Shown here: positions 25,641 through 35,579 of the stretch, piece after piece | Layout of the letters: the number at the start of each line of letters is the position of its first letter | Position numbering within the stretch: position 1 is the stretch's first letter | Assembly: GCF_001712795.1 (NCBI RefSeq) | Contig: NZ_KV757585.1 | Coordinates: forward strand, 62,001 to 126,000 | Reading direction: 5' to 3' | From: Nostoc sp. KVJ20 | GTDB taxonomy: Bacteria; Cyanobacteriota; Cyanobacteriia; Cyanobacteriales; Nostocaceae | DNA length: 64,000 bases | Notes under the pieces: model-generated | Seen by the model: only the letters and a program-made list of their open reading frames with translations | The model's database searches: none | What the model was told of the DNA's origin: nothing | Position numbers and translations under genes: made by a program

Positions 25641-28022
25641 ATGACAGTTACTACTGCGATCGCGCCCAAAACCCTGACAACAGAAGAACTGCGAAAGATT
25701 CATGCTTACTGGCGTGCTGCGAACTATCTTTCAGTTGGTCAAATTTATCTCCTCGATAATCCACTCCTGCATGAACCGCTCAAACTAGAACACATCAAAC
25801 CTCGACTGCTTGGACATTGGGGTACAACTCCAGGTCTTAACTTTATTTACGCTCATTTCAATCGTGTGATTAAAGCGCAGGATCTCAATGTTATTTATGT
25901 TGCAGGTCCAGGTCATGGAGGTCCAGGAATCGTTGCCAACGTTTATCTTGAAGGAACTTACAGTGAGGTTTATCCCAATATTTCGCAGGATATCGAGGGG
26001 ATGAAGCAGCTTTTCAAACAGTTCTCCTTTCCAGGCGGAATTCCTAGCCACGTTTCTCCTGAAACACCTGGTTCCATCCACGAGGGTGGGGAGTTAGGAT
26101 ACTCACTGCTTCATGCTTATGGCGCTGCCTTCGACAACCCTGACCTTTTGGTTTGCTGCGTCGTTGGAGATGGAGAAGCGGAAACGGGATCTTTGGCGAC
26201 CAGTTGGCACTCAAACAAGTTTCTGAACCCTGCCCGTGATGGTGCCGTTTTGCCAATTCTGCATTTGAATGGTTATAAGATTGCAAATCCGACGGTGTTG
26301 GCGCGGATCAGCCAAGAGGAACTGCAAAGCCTACTCATTGGCTATGGCTACAAGCCTTATTTTATCGAGGGAGACGACCCCGAAACCTTGCACCAACAGA
26401 TGGCAGAAACGCTGGACATGATCATTCGTGAAATCAAAGCTATTCAACACGATGCCCGCACGAATGGCTTCTCAAAGCGTCCCCAACATCCCATGCTTGT
26501 GCTGCGAACTCCCAAGGGGTGGACGGGACCCAAAATTGTGGATGACCTCCCTATTGAAAATACGTTTCGCGCTCACCAGGTGCCTTTAGCCGAACTCGCA
26601 AGCAAGCCTGAGCATATCAAACTGCTGGAAGACTGGATGAAAAGTTACAAGCCAGAAGAACTGTTTGATGAAAGCGGGAAATTAATCGAAGAGTTAGCAG
26701 AACTAGCTCCGAAAGGGGATCGACGTATGGGGGCAAATCCTCATGCAAATGGAGGGTTATTGCTCAAAGATTTGAAACTGCCGAATTTTCAGGACTACGC
26801 TGTTGAAGTTCCGAAACCCGGTACTATTAAAGCAGAATCAACCCGCATCATGGGACAGTTCTTGCGGGATGTGATGAAACTAAACCTGGACAGTCGCAAT
26901 TTTCGAGTGATGAGTCCAGATGAAAATAACTCAAATCGTTGGAATGCGATTTTAGAAGTGACAGATCGCGTCTCGACTGCCAAGATATTGCCGACGGATG
27001 ATCATATTGCAACAGATGGTCGGGTGATGGAGGTTCTGAGCGAACATATGTGCCAAGGATGGCTAGAAGGCTATCTTTTAACGGGTCGCCACGGCTTCTT
27101 CTCGTGCTATGAAGCATTTATCCACATCATCGACTCCATGTTCAATCAACATGCCAAATGGTTGAAAGTTACTAATGACATTCCTTGGCGTAAATCGATC
27201 GCTTCACTCAACTACTTACTCACTTCTCATGTATGGCGGCAGGATCACAATGGCTTTTCACACCAAGATCCTGGTTTTATCGATCACGTTGTCAACAAAA
27301 AAGCAGATGTGATTCGAGTTTATCTGCCGCCCGATGCAAATACTTTGCTCTCAGTGACTGATCACTGTTTGCGAAGTCGTCACTACGTCAATCTGATCAT
27401 TGCAGGTAAGCAACCCGAATTGCAGTGGTTGGACATCGAAACTGCTAGCAAGCATTGCACAGCTGGACTCGGTATCTGGGATTGGGCAAGTAACGATCAA
27501 GGAGTTGAACCCGATGTGGTGATGGCTTGTGCAGGTGATGTGCCGACTCTAGAAACTCTGGCGGCGGTTGATTTCTTGCGTCAACACTTTCCTAATCTAA
27601 AAATCCGCGTGGTTAATGTCGTTGATTTAATGACGCTTCAGCCTTCCAGCGAACATCCGCACGGTTTGAGCGATCAAGATTTTGATAGCATCTTCACACG
27701 CGATAAGCCGATCGTGTTTGCCTATCATGGATATCCCTGGCTGATTCATCGCCTCACCTATCGCCGCACCAATCACCATAACCTGCATGTGCGCGGGTAC
27801 AAGGAAGAAGGAACTACGACAACGCCATTCGATATAGTGGTTCTCAATGACCTCGATCGCTTTCATCTGGCTCAGGATGTCATCGATCGTGTCCCGCAAC
27901 TCCAATCCATCGGCGCTCATGCAAAACAGCTTCTCCGCGACAAACTCATCGAACACAGACATTACATCACGAAACACGGAGAGGATATGCCTGAGATTCT
28001 GAATTGGAAGTGGTCGTACTAA
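25641..28022 (+). CDS. xfp: xylulose-5-phosphate/fructose-6-phosphate phosphoketolase
   Basis: The 793-aa thiamine-diphosphate enzyme cleaves xylulose-5-P or fructose-6-P with phosphate to acetyl-P plus a shorter sugar phosphate. Catalytic regions are intact: [36 protein letters not shown], the thiamine/Mg motif [16 protein letters not shown] and [13 protein letters not shown]. The length is normal for the family. It begins 95 bp after the degenerate paralogue and ends at a strong hairpin. It supplies acetyl-P for acetate or acetyl-CoA and bypasses lower glycolysis. Confidence 0.95.
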   Translation: MTVTTAIAPKTLTTEELRKIHAYWRAANYLSVGQIYLLDNPLLHEPLKLEHIKPRLLGHWGTTPGLNFIYAHFNRVIKAQDLNVIYVAGPGHGGPGIVANVYLEGTYSEVYPNISQDIEGMKQLFKQFSFPGGIPSHVSPETPGSIHEGGELGYSLLHAYGAAFDNPDLLVCCVVGDGEAETGSLATSWHSNKFLNPARDGAVLPILHLNGYKIANPTVLARISQEELQSLLIGYGYKPYFIEGDDPETLHQQMAETLDMIIREIKAIQHDARTNGFSKRPQHPMLVLRTPKGWTGPKIVDDLPIENTFRAHQVPLAELASKPEHIKLLEDWMKSYKPEELFDESGKLIEELAELAPKGDRRMGANPHANGGLLLKDLKLPNFQDYAVEVPKPGTIKAESTRIMGQFLRDVMKLNLDSRNFRVMSPDENNSNRWNAILEVTDRVSTAKILPTDDHIATDGRVMEVLSEHMCQGWLEGYLLTGRHGFFSCYEAFIHIIDSMFNQHAKWLKVTNDIPWRKSIASLNYLLTSHVWRQDHNGFSHQDPGFIDHVVNKKADVIRVYLPPDANTLLSVTDHCLRSRHYVNLIIAGKQPELQWLDIETASKHCTAGLGIWDWASNDQGVEPDVVMACAGDVPTLETLAAVDFLRQHFPNLKIRVVNVVDLMTLQPSSEHPHGLSDQDFDSIFTRDKPIVFAYHGYPWLIHRLTYRRTNHHNLHVRGYKEEGTTTTPFDIVVLNDLDRFHLAQDVIDRVPQLQSIGAHAKQLLRDKLIEHRHYITKHGEDMPEILNWKWSY

Positions 28023-28030
28023 CTAGCATT

Positions 28031-28058
28031 GTTGAATACGATTTATATCGTATTCAAC
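28031..28058 (+). terminator. hairpin after phosphoketolase
   Basis: GTTGAATACGAT pairs perfectly with ATCGTATTCAAC around a 4-nt loop, nine bases after the stop. There is no T-run, so it may be a 3'-end stabiliser rather than a terminator. Confidence 0.5.
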
Positions 28059-28100
28059 CAATTCACTCGGTAAATCAAGCGACAGCGACTCAGAGTACTA

Positions 28101-28202
28101 GAGCGTGTTTGCAAATTGGCAAAAAGCCAAGAAAAATGTAAATAATTTTAGAAGCTGAAACACATACTCTTTCAATGCTCCTCTGGGTTTGCAAACACGC
28201 CC
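28101..28202. mobile_element. about 100-bp MITE-like element
   Basis: Inverted ends GCGTGTTTGCAAA (28103-28115) and TTTGCAAACACGC enclose non-coding AT-rich sequence between phosphoketolase and the zinc-ribbon gene. No clear target duplication is seen. Confidence 0.6.
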
Positions 28203-28270
28203 TCAAAAAACAAAATTATCTATTCCATTTAGGCTTTAAAGAATAGGTTATCTATCTAACGGGTGATCTA

Positions 28271-28492
28271 ATGAATTCTCCAACAACATTACCAAAACAA
28301 CTTTTGCCAAAGCAGCGTTGGCAAACGATTCTATTGATTGATCGTGAGCAATCCATGAGTAGCAGATATATATGTCCCTGCTGCTCAACCATTTTACTCC
28401 GTCATATTTGTTTGGGCAGGCTTTACTGGCATTGTAAGCATTGCTATCAGCCAATGCCAGCCCTGGAGCACTGCGTTACGTTCGTCACTTAA
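28271..28492 (+). CDS. zinc-ribbon miniprotein
   Basis: The 73-aa product has a treble-clef-like pattern: CPCCSTILLRHICLGRLYW, then CKHCYQPMP. Short cyanobacterial proteins with the same CPCCSxxLLRHxxxGxxYWxCxxCxQxMP arrangement are common, which supports a real gene. The ribosome site is weak (GGGTGATCTA). A role in binding zinc or nucleic acid is likely but unknown. It lies 59 bp before oleate hydratase. Confidence 0.65.
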   Translation: MNSPTTLPKQLLPKQRWQTILLIDREQSMSSRYICPCCSTILLRHICLGRLYWHCKHCYQPMPALEHCVTFVT

Positions 28493-28551
28493 GCAAGATT
28501 GCTACAGCGGTTTCTTCCAATTGAAATCTTCATCACGGCAGGGCTATTAAT

Positions 28552-30162
28552 ATGTCACTAACGAATGAACTCCTTCAGAATTCTGGAATACTCAAAAAGG
28601 AATTTAATGCCTATCTGTTGGGTGGTGGTATCGGCTCTTTGGCAGCCGCAGCTTTCATGATTCGCGACGGCGGACTCCCTGGCGAAAATATTTTTATCCT
28701 AGAAGCAAAGCCCCTCCTGGGCGGAAGTTTGGATGGAGCCGGGAACCCTGTAGACGGTTATTCGATGCGGGGAGGACGGATGTTGACGACTGACAATTAT
28801 GAATGCACTTGGGATCTTTACAAGTCGATCCCCTCCCTGAGTTATCCCGGAAAAACGGTATTTGACGAAACTATGGAGTTCAATGAGCAGCACAAGTCAA
28901 ATTCCATGGCCCGTCTCGTTGACAGCCGACGGGCGAAAGTCCCTGTGAGTTCGATGGGCTTTTCCATGCAAAATCGTCAAGAGTTACTGAAGCTCACCCA
29001 AGCTGGTGAAACTGAGTTAGGTGCTAGTTGTATCACAGATTGGCTTTCCCCTGAATTCTTCGAGACTGAATTCTGGTATATGTGGGCTACTACGTTCGCC
29101 TTCCAGCCGTGGCACAGTGCTGTTGAATTCAAGCGTTACTTGCATCGCTTCATGCTCGAATTCTCTCGGATTGAAACCCTCGCAGGGGTTAAGCGAACCA
29201 TCTACAATCAGTACGATTCATTGGTTCGTCCATTGCAGAGTTGGCTCACAGCCCAAGGTGTCAATTTCATCCTAGATTGCAAGGTGATGGATCTGGATCG
29301 CAACACCGAAGAGGGCAAGTTTGTGGTGACAGGCATTCATTATCAGCAGAATAGTGAAAGTAAAACCATTGCAGTTAAAAACGGCGACCTAGTTTTTATG
29401 CAAAACGGATCTATGACTGATGCCTCAAGTTTGGGGTCAATGACAAATGCACCTGAGAAGCTGACCAAACAGGACAGCGACAGTTGGATTCTGTGGGAAA
29501 AGCTGGCGGCGGAAAGCCCAGATTTTGGGAATCCGGCTGCATTCAATAGCAGTATTGCCGAGTCTCTCTGGGAGTCTTTCACTGTCACCCTTAAAACCTC
29601 CGCATTCTTCAATAAAATAGCCGAATTTAGCGGCAATCAAGCGGGGACTGGCGGACTGATCACGTTTAAAGACTCAAACTGGCTGATGTCCATTGTCCTC
29701 GCCTATCAACCCCACTTTATAAATCAGCCTGCTGATGTACAGGTCTTCTGGGGATATGCCCTTTTCCCCGATCGCGTGGGTGATTTTGTTCCCAAGCCGA
29801 TGAGCGAGTGCAACGGTGAAGAAATTCTTCAGGAACTTTGCGGTCATTTACGATTCGATTTGGACACTGTGGAATCGGCAAACTGCATTCCTTGCAGAAT
29901 GCCGTACATCACAAGTATGTTTATGCCTCGTTTACGCACGGATCGACCGTTGCCGATCCCTCGTAGCTCAAAAAACCTCGCTTTCATCAGCCAGTTTGTT
30001 GAAATTCCTGATGATGTCGTCTTCACGGTCGAGTATTCGGTGCGAGCTGCTCAGATGGCAGTCTATGAATTCCTGGGTATCAATCGCCAGATCCCACCTA
30101 TCTCGCCTCATGACAAGTCACTGCGAGTGCAATTTGAGGCTTTAGTCAAAGCATTTAAGTGA
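28552..30162 (+). CDS. ohyA: oleate hydratase (FAD-dependent)
   Basis: The 536-aa protein shows the family signature: an FAD fold (YLLGGGIGSLAAAAFMIRDG; EAKPLLGGSLDGAG), the loop MRGGRMLTTDNYEC, then WATTFAFQPWHSAVEFKRYLHRF, and the C-terminal TVEYSVRAAQMAVYEFLGI. Oleate hydratases add water across the cis-9 double bond of unsaturated fatty acids, giving 10-hydroxy products. Cyanobacterial copies are not widespread, and the flavoprotein neighbours suggest lipid modification under stress. A hairpin terminator follows directly. Confidence 0.92.
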   Translation: MSLTNELLQNSGILKKEFNAYLLGGGIGSLAAAAFMIRDGGLPGENIFILEAKPLLGGSLDGAGNPVDGYSMRGGRMLTTDNYECTWDLYKSIPSLSYPGKTVFDETMEFNEQHKSNSMARLVDSRRAKVPVSSMGFSMQNRQELLKLTQAGETELGASCITDWLSPEFFETEFWYMWATTFAFQPWHSAVEFKRYLHRFMLEFSRIETLAGVKRTIYNQYDSLVRPLQSWLTAQGVNFILDCKVMDLDRNTEEGKFVVTGIHYQQNSESKTIAVKNGDLVFMQNGSMTDASSLGSMTNAPEKLTKQDSDSWILWEKLAAESPDFGNPAAFNSSIAESLWESFTVTLKTSAFFNKIAEFSGNQAGTGGLITFKDSNWLMSIVLAYQPHFINQPADVQVFWGYALFPDRVGDFVPKPMSECNGEEILQELCGHLRFDLDTVESANCIPCRMPYITSMFMPRLRTDRPLPIPRSSKNLAFISQFVEIPDDVVFTVEYSVRAAQMAVYEFLGINRQIPPISPHDKSLRVQFEALVKAFK

Positions 30163-30163
30163 G

Positions 30164-30186
30164 TTTCCCTAAGCCTCTTAGGGAAA
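30164..30186 (+). terminator. hairpin after oleate hydratase
   Basis: TTTCCCTAAG pairs with CTTAGGGAAA around CCT, two bases after the stop codon. Confidence 0.65.
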
Positions 30187-30234
30187 TCGGCAGACTCAAT
30201 GGAGCCAACAATATCCATTTAAAAGGAGATCAAC

Positions 30235-30789
30235 ATGAGAGTTATTGAGCCTAAAACTGATGAGCAAGTTGTTAGCTCTGGATGGACAACCGCGATCGCT
30301 ATTCTCATGATCGTGTTGGGCATCATTGCAATCGCATTTCCTTTCTTTGCCAGCGTTGCTTCAACCTTACTGTTTGGCTGGATATTCATCTTTGCTGGAA
30401 TTACTCAAATTGTTTATGCCTTTCAATCAAGAGGTGCAGGTAAAGTTGTTTTTAAGCTGATTCTAGGTCTTTTGTATCTCCTATCTGGAATTCTCGTGGT
30501 GGCAAATCCGCTCGAAGGGGTGCTTGCCTTCACGTTAGTGTTGGGCATTACCATTTTTGTGCAAGGCATCATTCAAGTAGCGATCGCATTTCAAATGCGC
30601 CGGATTTCACCTAACTGGGGATTGATGCTTGTGAGCGGAATCATCGGCATTATTTTCGGTATTTTCGTTTGGTCTAACTTTCCGTTTAGCGCAGCTTGGC
30701 TGATTGGCACTTTCATTGGAATCAATCTCTTGTTCGATGGAGTTTGGATGCTGACTCTGCATTCAGGACAGCGACGCGCTTTACAGTAA
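30235..30789 (+). CDS. HdeD-family membrane protein (DUF308)
   Basis: The 184-aa protein has six hydrophobic segments in three similar hairpins (AILMIVLGIIAIAFPFFAS; ILVVANPLEGVLAFTLVLG; SGIIGIIFGIFVWSNFPFSA). This matches HdeD/DUF308, associated with acid and general stress. AAAGGAG lies before the ATG. It is placed between oleate hydratase and pyruvate kinase, an arrangement seen with phosphoketolase stress clusters. Confidence 0.85.
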   Translation: MRVIEPKTDEQVVSSGWTTAIAILMIVLGIIAIAFPFFASVASTLLFGWIFIFAGITQIVYAFQSRGAGKVVFKLILGLLYLLSGILVVANPLEGVLAFTLVLGITIFVQGIIQVAIAFQMRRISPNWGLMLVSGIIGIIFGIFVWSNFPFSAAWLIGTFIGINLLFDGVWMLTLHSGQRRALQ

Positions 30790-30875
30790 AGAAGCAGATG
30801 CTAGACAAAATCATTCTGTCAATCGCCCTCTAAAGCTTTGAAGCAACAGTAATCGGGTAACTAAGAAAAACTTTT

Positions 30876-32469
30876 ATGCAGCTTAAAACTTCAAACTCGA
30901 ACGCTAAGACAGAAAGCAATCAGCATGGTCAAGAAACTCAGCCGTTTGGCACACTTCTGAATCTATCCAGTCCACAGGGTTTGCTATCAACTCTGCAAGA
31001 ACTTCGCCAGACTGTTGAAAGCGAAGGACAAGCCACTTTTAACCATTGGAAATTGCACATTCAGCGGACTGAGTTTCTTTCTAGTGCCTTAAATTTAGCT
31101 GAATATCTAGCCTTACGTCGGCATGATCTCCGCTCCCTCCAAACCGCATTAATGCCCTGGGGCTTATCCTCATTAGGAAGGATTGAAGCACGGGTGATGC
31201 CTAATCTTGATGCTGTCATTGCCACCTTGGAAGTCATTTGCGGCTCTAAGTCTACCCAGCACCTCAACCGTCCACCCATCGAGTTCTTTTTTGAAGGCGA
31301 TCGCTTACTACAACAGCACACCGAAGAATTGTTTGGTCAGTCTCCATCCCAGCGTCGGGTCAGAATTATGGTAACACTACCCACCGAAGCCGCTACTGAC
31401 TATGAGATGGTGCGAGAAATTATGCAACGTGGGGCAAATTGTGTGCGAATTAACTGCGCCCACGATACAACCGAAGCTTGGGAGAAGATGATCGATCATG
31501 TCCGTCGAGGGGAACAGGAAACAGGAACGCCTTGTAAAGTCATGATGGACTTAGCTGGTGTGAAAATACGCACGGGACGGGTACTTACACCACTTCATAA
31601 AAAACGGGTATTTAAAGGAGATCATATCCTGCTGTCGAAGTGTGAGCCTGAACTCAAAAGTGAAGCGGGTGTATTACCTGTAGACATTTTCCAAACTTGC
31701 TGTACGGTTACCGAAATTCTCGATTTGTTAACGGTTGACACCCCCGTATATATTGATGATGGCAAGATTCGGACTTGTGTAGTTGATACCCAGTACCCAG
31801 TACCCAGTACCCGATGGAGAACCGGGACTTTTACTACAAGTGACCCATGCCAGCCCCAAAGGAGTTAAACTCAGACCTGAAAAGGGGTTGAATTTCCCAA
31901 ACACAGTCTTACCTCTTAGCCCACTGACTGAAAAAGATTTATCCGACCTGGATTTTGTCGCCACCCACGCAGATATTATTGGCTACTCTTTTGTGCAACG
32001 TCCTGCCGATATTGAGTTACTTCAACAAGAATTGGACAAGCGATGTGGAAAATTACCAGCGATCGTGGCAAAAATTGAAACCGCAATCGCAGTTTCCAAT
32101 TTACCAGAATTAATCATCTATGCAGCAGGAAAGCAATCATTTGGTATCATGATTGCCAGAGGTGATTTAGCCGTTGAAATTGGATACCAGCGTTTAACAG
32201 AGATCCAAGAAGAAATTCTCTGGCTTTGCGAAGCGGCTCATGTTCCTGTCATTTGGGCAACTCAAGTACTAGAGAGTTTGGTAAAAGATGGCACACCTTC
32301 ACGGGGAGAGATGACGGACGCTGGAATGGCTGAACGCGCTGAGTGTGTGATGTTAAATAAAGGGCCATTTATTGCCGAAGCGATCGCCATTCTAGATGAT
32401 GTTCTCACACGCATGGAAGCCCATCAATTGAAAAAAACGCCACAGTTGCGGGCGCTCCATTCGTGGTAA
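30876..32469 (+). pseudogene. pyruvate kinase, frameshifted by a 7-bp repeat (possibly phase-variable)
   Basis: The first frame (30876-31868) carries an N-terminal extension of about 160 residues, then the kinase barrel start (RVRIMVTLPTEAATDYEMV, GANCVRINCAHDT, KVMMDLAGVKIRTG). The second frame, one base ahead, continues EPGLLLQVTHASPKGVKLRPEKGLNFP, GYSFVQRP and MIARGDLAVEIG to 32469. The frames meet at three tandem TACCCAG units. Removing exactly one unit joins them into a 528-residue open frame. The usual C-terminal allosteric domain is absent. With three units the product would stop after 330 residues and lack most of the active site. Confidence 0.88.
31787..31812 (+). repeat. heptanucleotide STRR tract, TACCCAG x3 plus TACCC
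   Basis: It is embedded in pyruvate kinase. Each unit shifts the frame by one base, so two (or five) units are in frame and three are not. Confidence 0.9.
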
Positions 32470-32643
32470 CTCTTTTAACCAGCAAACTAACCATACAGAG
32501 CTTTGCGCTCAAGCAAAACCCAGATTTTTGTTGAAAGTGTTGCTTTTAAAGGCGATCGCCCTCATCAGTGGGCTATTAGGATTTTGGCAGCAGCGAGGAG
32601 CCTTGAACTCACGTCAACTTAACAATCTAAAGGAAATTATTTT

Positions 32644-32763
32644 ATGAAGACGTTAAGCCAGTCTCCCAATTCATCCAAAAAGCCTAAAACGGGATCTAGC
32701 CCATCTGGAGATGCTTCCATTGCGCTTATTGATATCGCTCAACACGACAACAGCATCATCTAG
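32644..32763 (+). pseudogene. 5' remnant of an unidentified gene
   Basis: A 39-codon frame starts at an ATG with AAAGGAAA upstream and reads MKTLSQSPNSSKKPKTGSSP. It loses identity at 32733, exactly where the opposite-strand DUF1269 remnant begins. A 36-codon hydrophobic frame (32537-32647, GTG start, containing LLKAIALISGLLGFWQQRG) overlaps its ATG as ATGA. I do not recognise either product. Confidence 0.4.
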
Positions 32764-32859
32764 CGCCAGCAAATTCTTTTGCTCAAGCTTCAGAAGTCCC
32801 AACAGCACATCTTCAGCTTTAAATTTGTCATCAAAACCTACTACAATCAGTTCACTCAT
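32671..32859 (-). pseudogene. truncated DUF1269 gene
   Basis: Codons 1-42 (32734-32859) read MSELIVVGFDDKFKAEDVLL through DDAVVVLSD and match the N-terminus of the DUF1269 protein at 17092-17589. Beyond 32734 the frame enters unrelated sequence and stops at 62 codons, so the central hydrophobic hairpin and C-terminus are missing. Confidence 0.8.
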
Positions 32860-33065
32860 TATGGTGTTATCATTTAGGACTAATCATGTGTCCTTGTAAC
32901 GTAGCTTACCATCTTCCTAATGCACCTTTGGTCAAGTCCAGGTTAAAGTTACTGCAAGCCATCACGCTGCTGATTTTGGTATGAATTAGAGGTTGGATAA
33001 ATGGAAACCTTGCTCCGATTCACCTGGCGATTGAGATTTGATGCTTTTTGCTGCCCTATTGCATC

Positions 33066-33082
33066 CTCATAACTTCCTCAGA
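33066..33082 (+). promoter_or_regulatory. Box II copy upstream of the double ABC ATPase
   Basis: CTCATAACTTCCTCAGA, 94 bp before the ABC gene start. A CCTCAG/CTGAGG hairpin lies between it and the ribosome site. The 32860-33065 interval shows no gene. Confidence 0.5.
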
Positions 33083-33175
33083 TTAGTTCTCTAACCTCAA
33101 AATGGAGCCAAAGTAAACGGTTGCACTTTAGACATCTGACCTCAGTAAACTCTGAGGTTCAAGGAGAAACACGTA

Positions 33176-35209
33176 ATGCGATCCAATACTTCGCAAACAG
33201 GTTTGATAATTGGTCATGGCAGTCCTTTACACAGCAGTGATGATGTTAGGCAACCGACTGCCACCTTGATCGCACCTTCCCCAAGGTTGGATGATGTTAC
33301 GATTCGCGTCCAGAAGCTATACAAACACTATGGCAAAACGACCGCAATTCGGGGGATTGATCTAGAAGTTCGTCGCGGTGAATTGTTTGGGCTGATTGGT
33401 CCTGATGGTGCGGGAAAAACGACAGCTTTCAACATTCTGGGAGGCGTGATGGAAGCGACAGCAGGGACAGCGCAAATCCTGGGATTACCTGCCAGGGATG
33501 CCCGTAACTATACTGGGTACCTGACTCAGCAATTCTCCCTCTATCTAGAACTGAGCGTAGATGAAAATATCCATTACAGCGCTGGACTGCGGTTAGTGCC
33601 AGAAAATAAATTGGAAGTGGGGCGCACAAAATATCTCAAACTGATGCAATTGGAGCGATTTCGCGATCGCCTCGCGGGTCGGCTTTCAGGTGGCATGAAG
33701 CAGAAGTTAGCCCTCTGCTGTGCGTTGATTGCAGAACCACAAGTGCTGTTGCTAGATGAGCCAACCACTGGAGTGGATACCATTGCTCGCCGCGAGTTTT
33801 GGGACATTCTGGCAGGGTTAACGGCACAGGGAATCACTATCGTAGTGGCAACGCCCGATTTGGATGAAGCGGAACGCTGCGACCGCGTGGCACTAATTCA
33901 CAACGGAGCAATCCAGCAAGTTGGTTCTCCGGCAGCATTGAAAGCGGATTTACAACTCAGTCGTCTGGTGATCCGCACCCCTGATCTGATCAATGTTGAA
34001 CGAACGCTGATGCCCCTCATTGACCCCTCTGGGCAAATTGCTGATGTGTCAACTTTAGGCGATCGCATTGAGGTCTTAGTCAAAGATGCCCAGCAGGGAG
34101 AATCCCTTGTGCGCGATCGCTTAGTTCAACATCCTATTGATAGCATTCAATCCGAAGCACCAACCCTAGAAAATGTCTTTATTGCTCTCCTTCGTCGCAA
34201 AGACTCGGTACCAAAATCGACTACATTTCCCCGATCCCGACAGTTTGCTTCTCCACGTTCCGATCAAATGATCCAGCAACCTGCCATTTCTGCTCGTCAT
34301 CTCAATCGTGTTTTTGGTTCATTTCATGCCGTAGTCGATCTCGATATTGATATCCACTACGGCGAGGTGTACGGGCTACTAGGTGCCAATGGAGCCGGAA
34401 AAACCACCACCATCAAAATGCTCTGTGGACTATTACCAATCAGTTCTGGTGAAATGTCGCTGGCTGGAGAACGCGGCAATCTACGAAGTGCAAATCTAAG
34501 ACAGCGAATTGGCTACATGAGCCAGAAATTTACCCTCTACGATGACCTAACTATTCTGGAAAATTTGCAGTTTTACAGCGGAGTCTACGGCATTCCACCC
34601 CGGCAGCAACAGGAAAAGATCAGGTGGGTGTTGGCGATTTGCGGTTTGGAAGGGCAGGAACATCTGCTGACTCAGCAACTTCCCGGTGGCTGGAAACAAC
34701 GGGTTGCGTTTGGGGCATCGGTGATGCATGAACCGGAAATTTTATTTTTGGATGAACCTACATCTGGGGTAGACGTACTGGCACGACAGCAATTTTGGCA
34801 GTTGATTAACGACTTTGCTCGCAATGGCACGGCAATTCTCGTGACGACGCACTACATGAATGAAGCAGAACAATGTAACCGAATGTGTTTTATGGTAGCG
34901 GGTCGCAAAGTGACTGAAGGTTCAGCCAGTGAAATTAAGGCGATGCAACCGGGTCAGTTATTTGAGTTGCGAGTAGGACAGTTGCAGAATAGTTATGATT
35001 TGCTGCGAGGATATCTGGAACCCTGGCGGGTGTCGATTTTTGGTGATCGCCTCCATGTCGTTTTAGATCATTCCAATACAGAATTACCCTGGGTAAAATC
35101 GTTGATGCAACAAGCGGATTTACCTGTATTTGACACTCAAACGATCCCTTTCTCGCTGGAAGATGCCTTTATCGGTGAAGTGCAACGGGCAGGAGGTGCG
35201 CCGCCATGA
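33176..35209 (+). CDS. tandem ABC-2 exporter ATPase (YbhF-like)
   Basis: The 677-aa protein fuses two ATPase domains. Domain 1 has Walker A GPDGAGKTT, signature LSGGMKQKL and Walker B VLLLDEPTTGVD. Domain 2 has GANGAGKTT, a variant signature LPGGWKQRV and ILFLDEPTSGVD. Such fusions power YbhFSR-type exporters together with two ABC-2 permeases and an HlyD-type adaptor. AAGGAG precedes the ATG. Its stop overlaps an ATG (ATGA at 35206) that began a permease gene, now truncated. The likely working partners are on the opposite strand at 37.5-41.8 kb. Confidence 0.9.
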   Translation: MRSNTSQTGLIIGHGSPLHSSDDVRQPTATLIAPSPRLDDVTIRVQKLYKHYGKTTAIRGIDLEVRRGELFGLIGPDGAGKTTAFNILGGVMEATAGTAQILGLPARDARNYTGYLTQQFSLYLELSVDENIHYSAGLRLVPENKLEVGRTKYLKLMQLERFRDRLAGRLSGGMKQKLALCCALIAEPQVLLLDEPTTGVDTIARREFWDILAGLTAQGITIVVATPDLDEAERCDRVALIHNGAIQQVGSPAALKADLQLSRLVIRTPDLINVERTLMPLIDPSGQIADVSTLGDRIEVLVKDAQQGESLVRDRLVQHPIDSIQSEAPTLENVFIALLRRKDSVPKSTTFPRSRQFASPRSDQMIQQPAISARHLNRVFGSFHAVVDLDIDIHYGEVYGLLGANGAGKTTTIKMLCGLLPISSGEMSLAGERGNLRSANLRQRIGYMSQKFTLYDDLTILENLQFYSGVYGIPPRQQQEKIRWVLAICGLEGQEHLLTQQLPGGWKQRVAFGASVMHEPEILFLDEPTSGVDVLARQQFWQLINDFARNGTAILVTTHYMNEAEQCNRMCFMVAGRKVTEGSASEIKAMQPGQLFELRVGQLQNSYDLLRGYLEPWRVSIFGDRLHVVLDHSNTELPWVKSLMQQADLPVFDTQTIPFSLEDAFIGEVQRAGGAPP

Positions 35210-35250
35210 GGATACGCCGGATCTGCAACCACTTTTCTGCGAGAACTAGC
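35206..35250 (+). pseudogene. N-terminal remnant of an ABC-2 permease
   Basis: An ATG overlapping the ATPase stop starts MRIRRICNHF. A one-base correction in the TTTT run would continue LRELA, like the start of the intact permeases (for example MKRILVQCVKELTQF). Similarity ends at 35250 where an oxidoreductase fragment begins. Confidence 0.5.
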
Positions 35251-35579
35251 AGACTGAAGCTGGCTTTAATCCATTTACCGTTGAAACCGAAGTTTGGGAT
35301 CACAAAGTCTATTACCCAGGAGCGCATCAATTGCGAATTCGGGTGACGGGCGATCGCCAGAGCGGTCGGTTGCTGGGAGCGCAAATAGCAGGGCATTATC
35401 AAGCAGAAGTTGCTAAACGCATCGACATCTTCGCCACCGCCCTCTTTCACAACATGACAGTTGACGCGTTGAGTGAGCTTGACTTGAGCTACACGCCACC
35501 CCTCAGTAGCCCTTGGGACCCAGTACAGATGAGCGCTCAAGCCTGGAGCAAGCAAGGCTTTCCTTGCATAGTTCAATAA
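35250..35579 (+). pseudogene. C-terminal fragment of a pyridine nucleotide-disulfide oxidoreductase
   Basis: The open frame reads QTEAGFNPFTVETEVWDHKV and later GRLLGAQIAGHYQAEVAKRI and FHNMTVDALSELDLSYTPP. This is the dimerisation domain of mercuric-reductase/NADH-oxidase-type flavoproteins. The FAD and NAD domains are absent and an in-frame TAG precedes it. It lies directly at the breakpoint that truncates the permease. Confidence 0.8.
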
